The notes under the pieces were generated by a model. It saw only the letters and a program-made list of their open reading frames with translations. It was not told the DNA's origin and did not search any database. 64,000 nt of DNA, from contig NZ_CP102286.1 of NCBI RefSeq assembly GCF_025151215.1, positions 2,604,001 through 2,668,000 on the forward strand. Direction: 5' to 3'. A program made the position numbers and the translations under genes. Shown here piece by piece: positions 52,125 to 60,959 of this stretch. Source of the stretch: Parabacteroides merdae ATCC 43184. GTDB lineage: Bacteria > Bacteroidota > Bacteroidia > Bacteroidales > Tannerellaceae. How positions within the stretch are numbered: position 1 is the first letter of the stretch; each line of letters opens with the position of its first letter.

Positions 52125-52862
52125 TCAATGCCACATAACAGCAGCACGGCAAATCGCTTTGCCTTCATTACAGATCGCCATATCATATTTTCCGTTATCA
52201 GCCTCCCTCTTGTACAACATGAGTTTCATCCCATATTTGCCTTCAGACTGGTAGGCGATTTCGAAACGTTTGATATCTTTTGTCTTGAACAGGTCAAGAT
52301 CAAACAGGTCTAGAAGATGTTCCATATACTTGATACTGTTCAGGTGGCCGTTGATATCAAGGTCGCTGTACTTAATGAAATAAGGAACCCCTTCCGTCTC
52401 ATTCTCCACAGCCGCAATCTTTCCCGGCTTTTCTATCGGGCAGGGGCGATCCGTGACATAAGCGCTCAACCTGGCGATATCCAACAAGGTCGGCCGGCGT
52501 GTTTCCACATCGATAGCCGCCCAAATAGAACGGGCGTAACCGAATGTCTTACCGTTGCCATCCACCAGCTCAAAACAACGGCTGGTAAAGAGGCGGCCGA
52601 CTTCATCCACCCAGGTATAAAGAGTTATAGGTTCGGACATGGCTGGATATTCGATCATTTCGATCGCCAGACGGGAAAGAACCCAAGCCGTATGCCGTTC
52701 TGACATATCGTTGAAACCGAATCCGCGTTCAGCAGCATGGCTGGATGCGACATGTATCAGATAGTTTCCGATCATCGGTATCGTTACACGTCCACGAAAA
52801 TCCAACAGGTACGGTTCCGTGACGAAATGAAATTCCCCTATTTTGCTTTTATCTTTATCCAT
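52125..52862 (-). CDS. acyl-ACP thioesterase
   Basis: 245 residues from the ATG at 52862 (MDKDKSKIGEFHFVTEPYLL). Two tandem hot-dog units: the first has GNYLIHVASSHAAERGFGFN and AWVLSRLAIEMIEYPAMSEP, and the second has the plant-FatA-like catalytic block FIKYSDLDINGHLNSIKYME (Asn-His). It releases free fatty acids from acyl-ACP. It is embedded between ilvN (40 bp upstream) and ilvC (85 bp downstream) on the same transcript. I infer a link between branched-chain precursors and branched or short acyl chains, but the chain specificity is unknown. Confidence 0.9.
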   Translation of the reverse strand: MDKDKSKIGEFHFVTEPYLLDFRGRVTIPMIGNYLIHVASSHAAERGFGFNDMSERHTAWVLSRLAIEMIEYPAMSEPITLYTWVDEVGRLFTSRCFELVDGNGKTFGYARSIWAAIDVETRRPTLLDIARLSAYVTDRPCPIEKPGKIAAVENETEGVPYFIKYSDLDINGHLNSIKYMEHLLDLFDLDLFKTKDIKRFEIAYQSEGKYGMKLMLYKREADNGKYDMAICNEGKAICRAAVMWH

Positions 52863-52876
52863 GATTCTTTTCTGTT

Positions 52877-52902
52877 GGGGCAGTTCGCAAACCACCCGTA
52901 CG
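52877..52902. repeat. REP-like repeat, ilv copy 2
   Basis: Contains GGGCAGTTCGCAAACCACC-CGTACG, in the 40-bp gap between ilvN and the thioesterase gene. Confidence 0.55.
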
Positions 52903-53454
52903 TTATTTTTTTTCCTGCAACTTACGTTCCATTTCGGCCAACATATCGCTCAAACGCTCGACACGGCTTTTTGTGATCGCAACGCGACCGGAACGGATGA
53001 ACTGCAAGACACCGATCGTTTCGCTCAACTCCCTGAAAAGGGCTTGCGTCTCATCGTAATGACCACTCTTTTCGAGAACGACACACGTTTCGTTCATTTC
53101 CAGAATACGGGCGTTATATTTGCGAATCAGATCCTCGACCGTCCCCATCTTGATAAACAGCTCGGTGCTCAGCTTATAAAGGGCGATCTCCTGGAAAACC
53201 AGATCTTCATCCGTATTATAGTAAGCCTTCAAGATATCCACCCGTTTGTCGATCTGCTTCACAACCTTGTCGATCATATCTTCATCGGCAAATGTCGTGA
53301 TTGTAAATTTATGTATACCCTGTATGGCGGAAGGTGAAACGGAAAGCGTCTCGATGTTCAACTGCCGACGCGTAAAGATAATCGTAATCTGGTTCAGAAG
53401 ACCTACTGTATTCTCTGAAAAGATAATAACGGTATATAATTTTTTTGTTGTCAT
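52903..53454 (-). CDS. ilvN: acetolactate synthase small (regulatory) subunit
   Basis: 183 residues. The N-terminal ACT domain is YTVIIFSENTVGLLNQITII, then FTRRQLNIETLSVSPSAIQG, the valine-binding part. The C-terminal IlvN domain is second, with KLSTELFIKMGTVEDLIRKY. It confers valine feedback control on IlvB. It starts 12 bp after ilvB. Its length fits the long form (IlvH-like), with an extra Lys/Glu helix at the end. Confidence 0.94.
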   Translation of the reverse strand: MTTKKLYTVIIFSENTVGLLNQITIIFTRRQLNIETLSVSPSAIQGIHKFTITTFADEDMIDKVVKQIDKRVDILKAYYNTDEDLVFQEIALYKLSTELFIKMGTVEDLIRKYNARILEMNETCVVLEKSGHYDETQALFRELSETIGVLQFIRSGRVAITKSRVERLSDMLAEMERKLQEKK

Positions 53455-53466
53455 AGCTTCACCTCC

Positions 53467-55167
53467 TTACTTATCTCCTAATATCATGTTCGTTACGCTT
53501 CCTCCGGCAGGCACCATCGGATATACCATACCACACGTTTCCACATTGGCGACCAACACAAACGCTCCGTTATGGTTCAACATCTCGGCAATAGCCTCAT
53601 CCAGTTCCTCCCGTTTTTCAACGGTACGGCCAGCGATACCGTACGCTTTCGCGATCGCCACGAAATCCGGGTTCTCCATGATCGTATTCGAATAACGTTC
53701 GTGGAAGAACAACTCCTGCCACTGACGTACCATTCCTAAGAAATTATTATTGAGGATAATGATTTTCACATCCAGTTTTTCCTGCATAATGGTTCCCAAC
53801 TCCTGAATCGTCATCTGCATCCCACCGTCACCGGTAAAGAAGCAGACCGTACGGTCAGGTGCACCGAACTTGGCTCCCATAGCAGCGGGAAGGCCAAAGC
53901 CCATCGTCCCCAGACCACCTGAAGTAACCACGCTACGAGTGCGTTTATATTTGAAATAGCGGACACCCATCATCTGGTTCTGTCCGACATCCGTAACTAA
54001 AACAGCATCGTTTCCGGTCGCCTCGGACACTTTTCGAACGACTTCACCCATTTTCAAAGATCCGTTCATCGGATACAACTCCTTCTCGATCACCTTTTCA
54101 TACTCTTCCTGTGCATCCGGCTCAAACTCAGCATTCCACTCCGGACGTTTCCGTTCTTCCAACAACGCAGTTATCATCGGAATGGTATGTTTGGCATTTC
54201 CGAGAACCTTCACATCGACCGGTACATTCTTCCCGATCTCCGAGTTGTCGATATCCAAATGGATCACTTTCGCCTGCTTGGCGTATGTCTTCAAATCACC
54301 TGTAACACGATCGTCGAAACGCATACCGATGGCGATCAACACGTCACATTCATTGGTCTTCCTGTTCGGACCGACATTGCCGTGCATACCCAACATACCC
54401 TTATTCAAAGGAAAATCGGAAGGCAACGCCGATAGACCGAGAACAGTCGAACCGGCAGGAATGTCATTCTTCAACAGGAATGCTTTCAGCTCCTCTTCAG
54501 CACCTCCCAACAGAACACCCTGTCCGACCAGGCAGAACGGTTTCTCCGCTTTATTGATCAACGCGGCAGCCGCTTTAATCCGATCCTGGTTGATATCCGG
54601 TTCCGGCTGATAGCTGCGGATATAGTCTACTTTCTTATATTCATACTCTACAAATCCGACCTGAGCATCCTTTGCCAAATCGAGTACAACAGGCCCCGGC
54701 CGTCCGGTAGAAGCGATATAAAAAGCACGTGAAACAGCCCACGCTATCTCTTCCGGCTTGCGAATCTGGTACGCCCATTTGGTGATCGGTTGCGTAATGC
54801 CGATCACATCGACTTCCTGGAAAGCATCTGTTCCAAGCAATGGAGAAGGGACCTGTCCGGCTATGACCACCATAGGCGTGCTGTCCATCAGTGCATCGGC
54901 AATGCCGGTGATGGTATTTGTTGCGCCGGGTCCTGAAGTAACCAACGTCACCCCTACTTTACCGGATACACGGGCATACCCTTGTGCAGCATGCGTCGCC
55001 CCTTGTTCATGACGCACCAATACATGCTTCAATTTATCCCTGTAATCGTACAAACTATCGTAAATAGGAATCGCTTGCCCGCCGGGATAACCGAAAATCG
55101 TATCTACTCCTTCAGCTATCAGTGACTTCAGCAAAGCTTCCGAACCGGTTATCTTCTGTTTCTCCAT
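53467..55167 (-). CDS. ilvB: acetolactate synthase large (catalytic) subunit
   Basis: 566 residues. The thiamine-diphosphate Glu lies in VRHEQGATHAAQGYARVSGK; the FAD/central domain includes LLIAIGMRFDDRVTG-like DVLIAIGMRFDDRVTGD; the Mg-ThDP motif is FTGDGGMQMTIQELGTIMQE, then ILNNNFLGMVRQWQ. It makes acetolactate from two pyruvates or acetohydroxybutyrate from pyruvate and 2-oxobutyrate. It lies 23 bp after ilvD. Confidence 0.97.
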   Translation of the reverse strand: MEKQKITGSEALLKSLIAEGVDTIFGYPGGQAIPIYDSLYDYRDKLKHVLVRHEQGATHAAQGYARVSGKVGVTLVTSGPGATNTITGIADALMDSTPMVVIAGQVPSPLLGTDAFQEVDVIGITQPITKWAYQIRKPEEIAWAVSRAFYIASTGRPGPVVLDLAKDAQVGFVEYEYKKVDYIRSYQPEPDINQDRIKAAAALINKAEKPFCLVGQGVLLGGAEEELKAFLLKNDIPAGSTVLGLSALPSDFPLNKGMLGMHGNVGPNRKTNECDVLIAIGMRFDDRVTGDLKTYAKQAKVIHLDIDNSEIGKNVPVDVKVLGNAKHTIPMITALLEERKRPEWNAEFEPDAQEEYEKVIEKELYPMNGSLKMGEVVRKVSEATGNDAVLVTDVGQNQMMGVRYFKYKRTRSVVTSGGLGTMGFGLPAAMGAKFGAPDRTVCFFTGDGGMQMTIQELGTIMQEKLDVKIIILNNNFLGMVRQWQELFFHERYSNTIMENPDFVAIAKAYGIAGRTVEKREELDEAIAEMLNHNGAFVLVANVETCGMVYPMVPAGGSVTNMILGDK

Positions 55168-55190
55168 ATCTCTTTATTTTAGTCTTGTGT

Positions 55191-57029
55191 TTAATCTTCT
55201 ACTACTCTCACTCCACCCTTATCGGCCGAACTGACCATCTTACCGTAAGCTCTCAAGGCTTTTGAGACGACACGCTGGCGATGAGGCGGCGTAAAGGCTT
55301 TTGTGCCGCGGGCTTCTTCCGCTTTACGGCGTTCTGCCAACTCTTCATCGCTTACCTTCACATTAATCGTACGTTCAGGGATATCAATCTCGATTATATC
55401 GCCGTCTTTCACCAGTCCAATCGCTCCTCCTGCCGCAGCTTCGGGAGAAATATGACCGATAGAAAGACCGGAAGTACCGCCACTGAAACGACCGTCTGTG
55501 ATCAGCGCGCACTCCTTGCCTAAATGGCGGCTTTTTATATAAGAAGTAGGATAAAGCATTTCCTGCATACCCGGACCACCCTTCGGTCCTTCGTGTGTGA
55601 TCACCACCACATCGCCCGAGACGACTTTTCCACCGAGGATGCCTTCGCAAGCCGCATCCTGCGAATCGAACACTTTCGCCGGACCGGCAAACTTCCAGAT
55701 GCTTTCATCCACACCGGCCGTCTTGACCACACAACCGTCCAGCGCGATATTTCCTTTCAGGACAGCCAGGCCGCCATCTTTGGAATAAGCATGCTCGATA
55801 TCACGGATACATCCGGCGGCACGATCGGTATCCAGTTCCTTATAATAGGTTTCCTGCGATCCCATCCGAATGCTGAAACGATGGGCGGGAGCGCTCTTGT
55901 ATTTCTTGACAGCCTCGTCCGTCACATTCGGCGAGGTGATAGCAAATTTATCCACGGCTTCGGCAAGCGTCATTCCGTCCACACGCTTCACATTCCCGTC
56001 TACCAAGCCGTTTTTCAGCAGCTCGTTCATGATTCCCATGATACCACCGGCACGGTTCACATCCTGGACGTGGTAGGTGTGCGTGTTGGGAGCAACCTTG
56101 CAGAGGCAAGGAGTCTTGCGGGAGAGCATATCGATATCGTCCATCGTGAAGCCCGCCTCAGCTTCCTGCGCGATGGCGAGCAAGTGGAGAACCGTATTGG
56201 TGGAACCACCCATTGCAATATCCAATGACATGGCATTCAGGAAAGCCTGACGGGTAGCGATACTGCGGGGAAGAACCGATTCATCTCCGTCACGATAGTA
56301 TTTATAGGCATTTTCTACAATCTGCCGGGCAGCATCGCGGAACAGCTGTGTACGGCCCACATGCGTAGCGACAATCGTACCGTTGCCCGGAAGAGCCAGG
56401 CCGATCGCTTCGTTCAGGCAGTTCATCGAGTTGGCCGTAAACATACCGGAACAACAACCGCATCCCGGACAGGCATTCCGTTCCACCTGCGCGATCCGTT
56501 CATCGCTGACCGAAGTGTCGGCCGATTCGATCATGGCATCGATCAAATCCAGATGGCGGTTATCCAGCTCACCGGCTTCCATCGGACCGCCGGAGACAAA
56601 GATAGTCGGAATATTGAGCCGCATGGATGCCATTAGCATCCCCGGAGTGATCTTGTCGCAATTGCTAATGCAAACCATTGCATCGGCTTTGTGGGCATTC
56701 ACCATATACTCGACGCTGTCCGCAATAATATCACGCGAAGGAAGCGAATAGAGCATTCCGTCGTGTCCCATAGCGATACCATCGTCAATGGCAATCGTAT
56801 TGAATTCGGCAGCAAAGCAACCCAACTTTTCAATCTCCGCTTTTACCTGCTGCCCGATCTCATACAGATGGACATGGCCGGGTACAAACTGGGTAAATGA
56901 ATTCACAATGGCTATAATCGGTTTACCGAACTGCTCTTCTTTCAGACCGTTGGCACGCCACAAAGCGCGAGCCCCGGCCATGCGTCTGCCCTCTGTGCTG
57001 TATGAACTTCTTAACGGATTCTTCATCAT
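55191..57029 (-). CDS. ilvD: dihydroxyacid dehydratase
   Basis: 612 residues from the first of two adjacent ATGs at 57029 ([20 protein letters not shown]). Fe-S and Mg ligands: [20 protein letters not shown] and [20 protein letters not shown]; catalytic C-terminal region [20 protein letters not shown]. It makes 2-oxoisovalerate and 2-oxo-3-methylvalerate. It is the first gene of the operon ilvD-ilvB-ilvN-thioesterase-ilvC. The leader peptide and attenuator lie upstream. Confidence 0.97.
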   Translation of the reverse strand: MMKNPLRSSYSTEGRRMAGARALWRANGLKEEQFGKPIIAIVNSFTQFVPGHVHLYEIGQQVKAEIEKLGCFAAEFNTIAIDDGIAMGHDGMLYSLPSRDIIADSVEYMVNAHKADAMVCISNCDKITPGMLMASMRLNIPTIFVSGGPMEAGELDNRHLDLIDAMIESADTSVSDERIAQVERNACPGCGCCSGMFTANSMNCLNEAIGLALPGNGTIVATHVGRTQLFRDAARQIVENAYKYYRDGDESVLPRSIATRQAFLNAMSLDIAMGGSTNTVLHLLAIAQEAEAGFTMDDIDMLSRKTPCLCKVAPNTHTYHVQDVNRAGGIMGIMNELLKNGLVDGNVKRVDGMTLAEAVDKFAITSPNVTDEAVKKYKSAPAHRFSIRMGSQETYYKELDTDRAAGCIRDIEHAYSKDGGLAVLKGNIALDGCVVKTAGVDESIWKFAGPAKVFDSQDAACEGILGGKVVSGDVVVITHEGPKGGPGMQEMLYPTSYIKSRHLGKECALITDGRFSGGTSGLSIGHISPEAAAGGAIGLVKDGDIIEIDIPERTINVKVSDEELAERRKAEEARGTKAFTPPHRQRVVSKALRAYGKMVSSADKGGVRVVED

Positions 57030-57044
57030 ATTATTTGTTGTTTT

Positions 57045-57067
57045 CGAACGGCTCACGAACCGCCCCT
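57045..57067. repeat. REP-like repeat, ilv copy 3
   Basis: CGAACGGCTCACGAACCGC followed by CCCT: a palindromic GGTTCGTGAGCC-like core between the attenuator and ilvD. Confidence 0.5.
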
Positions 57068-57093
57068 ATTTTCTTATCCTAAATATTATTATA

Positions 57094-57174
57094 TTAAAAA
57101 AGCCCTTCTCTGTATGGAGAAAGGCTTAAGAAATATCTTTATACGACTTCACAATTTCTTGCACACCTTTCTCC
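57094..57174 (-). terminator. ilv operon attenuator (terminator plus antiterminator)
   Basis: The terminator on the minus strand is 57100-57127 (AAGCCTTTCTC / GAGAAGGGCTT, then TTTTTT). Region 2, directly after the leader stop codon (57166-57174, GGAGAAAGG), is a perfect 9-base complement of region 3 (57116-57124, CCUUUCUCC) in the ascending arm of the terminator. When 2:3 forms, the terminator cannot. A shorter 1:2 pairing uses UCCUU within the leader ORF and AAGGA at its stop. Confidence 0.85.
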
Positions 57175-57234
57175 TTACCTGCTAATGACTAGAAGGACCA
57201 CCACGAGAATAATATGCAATACATTGTTCATCAT
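57175..57234 (-). CDS. ilv operon leader peptide
   Basis: A 19-codon ORF from an ATG at 57234 to a TAA at 57175. Residues 5-17 read V-L-H-I-I-L-V-V-V-L-L-V-I: five Val, four Leu and three Ile codons in thirteen. It starts 34 bp downstream of the -7 box and ends one base before attenuator region 2. This composition matches the expected control of a pathway making Val, Leu and Ile, just as the leu leader is Leu/Ile-biased without Val in the run. It is inferred from codon content and folding. Confidence 0.87.
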   Translation of the reverse strand: MMNNVLHIILVVVLLVISR

Positions 57235-57267
57235 CTTTTCTTACGTCTTTATTATTGTTTGACGCTG

Positions 57268-57298
57268 CAAATGTAGAACAATAATTCATACCTCCAAA
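57268..57298 (-). promoter_or_regulatory. promoter of the ilv operon
   Basis: Minus strand: TTTG (57295-57298), 19 bp, TACATTTG (57268-57275). Same sequence logic and spacing as the leu operon promoter. Confidence 0.85.
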
Positions 57299-57316
57299 GA
57301 AATTAAAAGAAAAATA

Positions 57317-57475
57317 TCAATTTATCTTACATTTCTCAAGCAAAGAAACAAGATAGGCTTGCAGTTTAACACATCCTTCCAATCTTCCATTATCAAATCC
57401 GAAATACCTGTCTGGATTGTTTCCGCCTAACTTTTCATATGAAAGAATATGCGAGTAGGCTTCACCATCGTCTTG
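57317..57475 (-). pseudogene. orphan C-terminal coding fragment, unknown family
   Basis: A stop-bounded minus-strand frame of 52 codons without a start codon. It reads DDGEAYSHILSYEKLGGNNP, then RYFGFDNGRLEGCVKLQAYL and LLEKCKIN. The composition is clearly protein-like, with a strand-turn FGFDNGRLEG and a C-terminal amphipathic helix. The upstream part is absent, replaced by inverted repeats at 57.49-57.65 kb. I cannot name the family. Confidence 0.4.
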
Positions 57476-57490
57476 CTATATATTAAAATA

Positions 57491-57551
57491 AAAGCAGATC
57501 TTTAAGGTGAAGGCAGACATTCGGACTGGCTTCACCTTAAAGATCTGCTTT
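57491..57551. repeat. perfect 22-bp inverted repeat
   Basis: Arms 57491-57512 and 57530-57551 are perfect complements (core GCAGATCTTTAAGGTGAAG) around a 17-nt loop. No T-run follows, so it is not a standard terminator. Confidence 0.85.
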
Positions 57552-57589
57552 CACCCTGTCTCGTACAGATTTAATTATAACTTCTTACG

Positions 57590-57690
57590 TTTTTGCCCAA
57601 GGCCGAAAGCCTTTTTGCCTAATGGCAAAAGCCTTTTCGACCTTGGGCAAAAAGATATTCGACGTAGGTCAAAAGCTCTATGGCTTTATA
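57590..57690. repeat. nested palindrome built of TTTTTGCC...GGCAAAA words
   Basis: TTTTTGCCCAAGG at 57590 pairs with CCTTGGGCAAAAA ending at 57653; inside them TTTTTGCC-TAAT-GGCAAAA makes an inner hairpin flanked by AAAGCC/AAAGCC words. Degenerate copies continue to about 57690. The remaining intergenic sequence to 57861 holds nothing recognisable. Confidence 0.8.
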
Positions 57691-57896
57691 GCCTGACGAT
57701 AAAAGTATGGCAGTTGCCACTCTATGATACTTTTCGTACCCGACTCATTTACAAGTGTCAGTTATTTACATTTATAGACAACCTATAACAGGATTTTTTA
57801 ATACACAGTCAATCTATTCAGGACGAGACAAAATTAAAAGTCCGGTTGTGTAACTACCCAAATGTCGGAATCGAAACAGTTTCTAAATATAATTCG

Positions 57897-57904
57897 TATC
57901 TTTG
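57897..57904 (+). promoter_or_regulatory. -7 box of the MalY/PatB-type gene
   Basis: TATCTTTG, 32 bp upstream of the ATG at 57937. It lies inside the longer open frame starting at 57862 and so supports the downstream start. Confidence 0.65.
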
Positions 57905-57936
57905 ACCCCGATCAACAGACTGAACTTATAGAGATA

Positions 57937-59112
57937 ATGAAACAATACAACTTTGACGAGATCATCGAACGTCGTGGAACCAATTGTGTCAAGTACGATC
58001 TTCTAAAGAAAGACTTCGGTAACGAGAACCTTGTTCCACTTTGGGTAGCCGACATGGATTTCCGGACACCAGACTTTATTGTCAACGCAATCAAGAAGCG
58101 TCTGGAGCATGAGATTTTCGGGTACACATTCGATTCGGATTCCTATTATAACAGTATCATCGAGTGGGTACATTATAAACATAACTGGAAAATCCAACGC
58201 GAATGGCTTAGTTATATTCCCGGCATCGTAAAGGGAATCGGTTTCGTTTTGCAGTGCTTCACCAAACCTGGTGACAAAGTAATTATCCAGCCACCGGTCT
58301 ACCATCCTTTCCGCATCGTTCCGGAAAACATGCACCGTGAGGTTGTCTACAACCCGCTCAAAACAGTAGACGACATTTACGAGATGGATTTCGAGAATCT
58401 TGAATCGGTCATCGATGAGCATTGCAAAGTCCTGATCCTTTGCAACCCTCATAATCCAGGCGGTGTCGTCTGGAAAAAAGACACACTGGTCAAGTTGGCC
58501 GAGGTTTGTGCCAAACACAATATACTCGTTATCTCCGATGAAATACATGCAGAGATGGCTTATCCGCAATATACGCATCATCCGTTTGCAACGGTTTCGG
58601 AGACAGCCGCCAATTGCAGCATTACTTTCATGGCTCCGAGCAAGACTTTCAACATTGCCGGAATCGTCACCTCCTATTCGATCATTCCCAATGCGGAAAT
58701 ACGAGAAAAATTCTATTCCTTCATGGAAGCAGGAGAATTCAATGCCGGGACGATCTTTGCCTATACGGCAACAGAAGCGGCTTATACATACGGAGCCGAA
58801 TGGTTGCAACAGATGCGGATGTATATCACTGAGAATGTCCGCTTCGTAGATGAATATTGCAAATCCAAACTCCCGAAGATCAAAGTCTATCCCCCTCAGG
58901 CATCTTTCCTTGTATGGTTGGATTGCCGTGACCTGAAACTAAGCCAGCCTGAACTGGTAAGCTTGTTCCAAGATAAAGCCGGCCTGTTGCTGAACGACGG
59001 AAGCATGTTCGGTCCCGGAGGTGAAGGGCATATGCGTTTGAATATCGGCTATCCGCGTTCCGTCCTGTCTTCCGCACTGGATGCTTTGAAAAAAGCGATA
59101 GATAAGAAATAG
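57937..59112 (+). CDS. MalY/PatB-family PLP-dependent aminotransferase (C-S lyase)
   Basis: 391 residues from the ATG at 57937 (MKQYNFDEIIERRGTNCVKY). MalY/PatB hallmarks: the N-terminal NCVKYD block, LPLWVADMDF-like LVPLWVADMDF, CNPHNPGGVVW, ISDEIHAEMAY (Asp for the PLP N1) and FMAPSKTFNIAG with the Schiff-base Lys. The family usually acts as cystathionine beta-lyase or a cysteine-S-conjugate lyase; aminotransferase activity is possible. It is divergent from the ilv operon with 0.6 kb of repeats between, so co-regulation is not implied. Confidence 0.88.
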   Translation: MKQYNFDEIIERRGTNCVKYDLLKKDFGNENLVPLWVADMDFRTPDFIVNAIKKRLEHEIFGYTFDSDSYYNSIIEWVHYKHNWKIQREWLSYIPGIVKGIGFVLQCFTKPGDKVIIQPPVYHPFRIVPENMHREVVYNPLKTVDDIYEMDFENLESVIDEHCKVLILCNPHNPGGVVWKKDTLVKLAEVCAKHNILVISDEIHAEMAYPQYTHHPFATVSETAANCSITFMAPSKTFNIAGIVTSYSIIPNAEIREKFYSFMEAGEFNAGTIFAYTATEAAYTYGAEWLQQMRMYITENVRFVDEYCKSKLPKIKVYPPQASFLVWLDCRDLKLSQPELVSLFQDKAGLLLNDGSMFGPGGEGHMRLNIGYPRSVLSSALDALKKAIDKK

Positions 59113-59168
59113 AGTCGTTTGCCTATTTAATTATCCAGAGATTGGGCAGACAAGTCGGAAATTATGCG

Positions 59169-59176
59169 TAAATTTG
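59169..59176 (+). promoter_or_regulatory. -7 box of the slyD gene
   Basis: TAAATTTG, matching TAnnTTTG, 33 bp upstream of the ATG at 59210. Confidence 0.6.
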
Positions 59177-59209
59177 TTGCCATTTTATTTATCATAAATA
59201 CAATTACAA

Positions 59210-59788
59210 ATGAAAATTACAGCAAATAAGTTCGTTGCAGTTACTTACGATCTGAACGTAGGCGAAGGCGAAGAACGCGAATTGATGGAAAGAGCAACAG
59301 CTGAAACACCTCTGAAATTCATCTTTGGTACAGGCGCTATGCTCCCCGCTTTTGAAGACGCTCTGAAAGGACTGGAAGTAGGCGACAAATTTAATTTTTC
59401 TATAACTCCGGCTGATGCATACGGCGAATATGTGGAGGAACACGTACTGGATCTTCCAAAGAATATTTTCGAGGTAGACGGCAAGTTCGACTCGGAAATG
59501 ATCAAAGAAGGCAACACGGTACCGATGATGGATTCGAACGGCAATCGTATGAACGGTTCTGTCTTGGAAGTAAAAGAAGATGTTGTCGTTATGGACTTCA
59601 ACCATCCGCTGGCCGGCGAAACATTGCATTTCAATGGTGAAGTTATCGATGTACACGAACCGACAGCTGAAGAAATCGCAGCCCTCACAGCTCCGGCAGG
59701 TGGATGCGGTTGTGGATGTGACGACTGTGGAAGCGGTTGTGGCGACCATAACCACGAAAGTGGATGCGGATGTGGCGGATGCCATTAA
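59210..59788 (+). CDS. slyD: SlyD-like FKBP-type peptidyl-prolyl isomerase
   Basis: 192 residues. The FKBP domain is split by the insert-in-flap (IF) chaperone domain: KFIFGTGAMLPAFEDALKGL and FSITPADAYGEYVEEHVLDL, with the IF domain in between, then VVVMDFNHPLAGETLHFNGE. The last 30 residues are a Cys/His/Gly-rich metal-binding tail (GGCGCGCDDCGSGCGDHNHE). SlyD folds proteins and stores or delivers nickel in characterised bacteria. The Cys-rich tail is unusually dense, so Zn or Ni binding is likely. Confidence 0.93.
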   Translation: MKITANKFVAVTYDLNVGEGEERELMERATAETPLKFIFGTGAMLPAFEDALKGLEVGDKFNFSITPADAYGEYVEEHVLDLPKNIFEVDGKFDSEMIKEGNTVPMMDSNGNRMNGSVLEVKEDVVVMDFNHPLAGETLHFNGEVIDVHEPTAEEIAALTAPAGGCGCGCDDCGSGCGDHNHESGCGCGGCH

Positions 59789-59789
59789 A

Positions 59790-59812
59790 GAATTGACAAT
59801 TGACAATTTTAG
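59790..59812. repeat. AATTGAC heptad repeat before aroC
   Basis: AATTGACAATTGACAATTTT lies between slyD and aroC, the same heptamer as at 42.5 and 60.9 kb. Confidence 0.6.
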
Positions 59813-59817
59813 CAAGG

Positions 59818-60888
59818 GTGAATACATTTGGAAACATATACAGACTGACCTCTTTCGGAGAGTCGCACGGTCCCGGAATCGGAGGCGTAATAGACGGATG
59901 CCCTGCCGGTATCGAACTAGATACGGCATTTATCCAAAGTGAACTGAACCGCCGTAAACCGGGACAGTCCAAAATCACAACCCCACGCAAGGAAGACGAC
60001 GAAGTACAGTTCCTTTCCGGTATTTACGAAGGAAAAACGACAGGGACTCCGATCGGTTTCGTCATCTGGAACAAGAACCAGCACTCGGCGGACTACGATA
60101 ATATGAAGAATGTTTATCGTCCTTCCCATGCAGATTACACCTACCAGACCAAATACGGAATCCGCGACCCGCGCGGAGGTGGACGTTCGTCTGCACGTGA
60201 AACGATCGCCCGTTGCGTAGCCGGAGCAATTGCCAAACTGGTTCTTCGCCAGAAAGGTATCCGGATACAAGCATTTACCTCACAGGTCGGGAACATCAAA
60301 CTTAACGGCTCATACACGGATTACGACTTGGACAAGGCAGAAGAAACGGCCGTACGTTGTCCGGATCCGGCGACCGCCGAAAAAATGGAGGCTTTGATCG
60401 CCGAAGTGAAATCCAAAGGAGATACGATCGGCGGCATCATCACCTGCGTAGCACAGGGAGTTCCCATTGGTCTGGGCGAACCGGTATTCGGAAAGTTGCA
60501 TGCGGCATTGGGACATGCGATGTTGACAATCAATGCCGTAAAAGGTTTCGAATACGGTGACGGTTTCGAAGCGGCCTTATATCGTGGCTCGGAACGGAAC
60601 GACCGTTTCTTCAACGACAACGGACACATCAACACCCGTACGAATCATTCCGGTGGCATACAGGGAGGTATCTCGAACGGGCAGGATATTTATTTCCGTG
60701 TTGCCTTCAAATCGGTCGCCACCATCCTGATGGAACAGGAAACCGTCAATACGGAAGGTGAAGACACGATCTTGAAAGCCCGTGGGCGCCATGATCCGTG
60801 TGTTTTACCTCGAGCTGTCCCTATCGTCGAATCAATGACGGCAATGACACTGTTGGATTTTCTGCTTATGCAGAAAATCCGAAATTGA
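59818..60888 (+). CDS. aroC: chorismate synthase
   Basis: 356 residues from the GTG at 59818, giving the usual start [20 protein letters not shown]; the TTG at 59800 is not needed. FMN/EPSP motifs: [47 protein letters not shown] and [20 protein letters not shown]. It makes chorismate, the branch point to aromatic amino acids and menaquinone. The gene probably uses slyD's promoter, as only an AATTGAC-type repeat separates them. Confidence 0.97.
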   Translation: MNTFGNIYRLTSFGESHGPGIGGVIDGCPAGIELDTAFIQSELNRRKPGQSKITTPRKEDDEVQFLSGIYEGKTTGTPIGFVIWNKNQHSADYDNMKNVYRPSHADYTYQTKYGIRDPRGGGRSSARETIARCVAGAIAKLVLRQKGIRIQAFTSQVGNIKLNGSYTDYDLDKAEETAVRCPDPATAEKMEALIAEVKSKGDTIGGIITCVAQGVPIGLGEPVFGKLHAALGHAMLTINAVKGFEYGDGFEAALYRGSERNDRFFNDNGHINTRTNHSGGIQGGISNGQDIYFRVAFKSVATILMEQETVNTEGEDTILKARGRHDPCVLPRAVPIVESMTAMTLLDFLLMQKIRN

Positions 60889-60959
60889 GAATTGACAATT
60901 GACAATTAAATGTATCAGACAATTATCAGATTGTATTTTTAATTGTCAATTGCCAATTA
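60887..60959. repeat. AATTGACAATT-type inverted repeat between aroC and rlmH
   Basis: ATTGAGAATTGACAATTGAC faces a complementary AATTGTCAATTGCCAATT at 60942-60959. It lies between two convergent genes, where it could serve as a bidirectional terminator-like hairpin. Confidence 0.6.
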
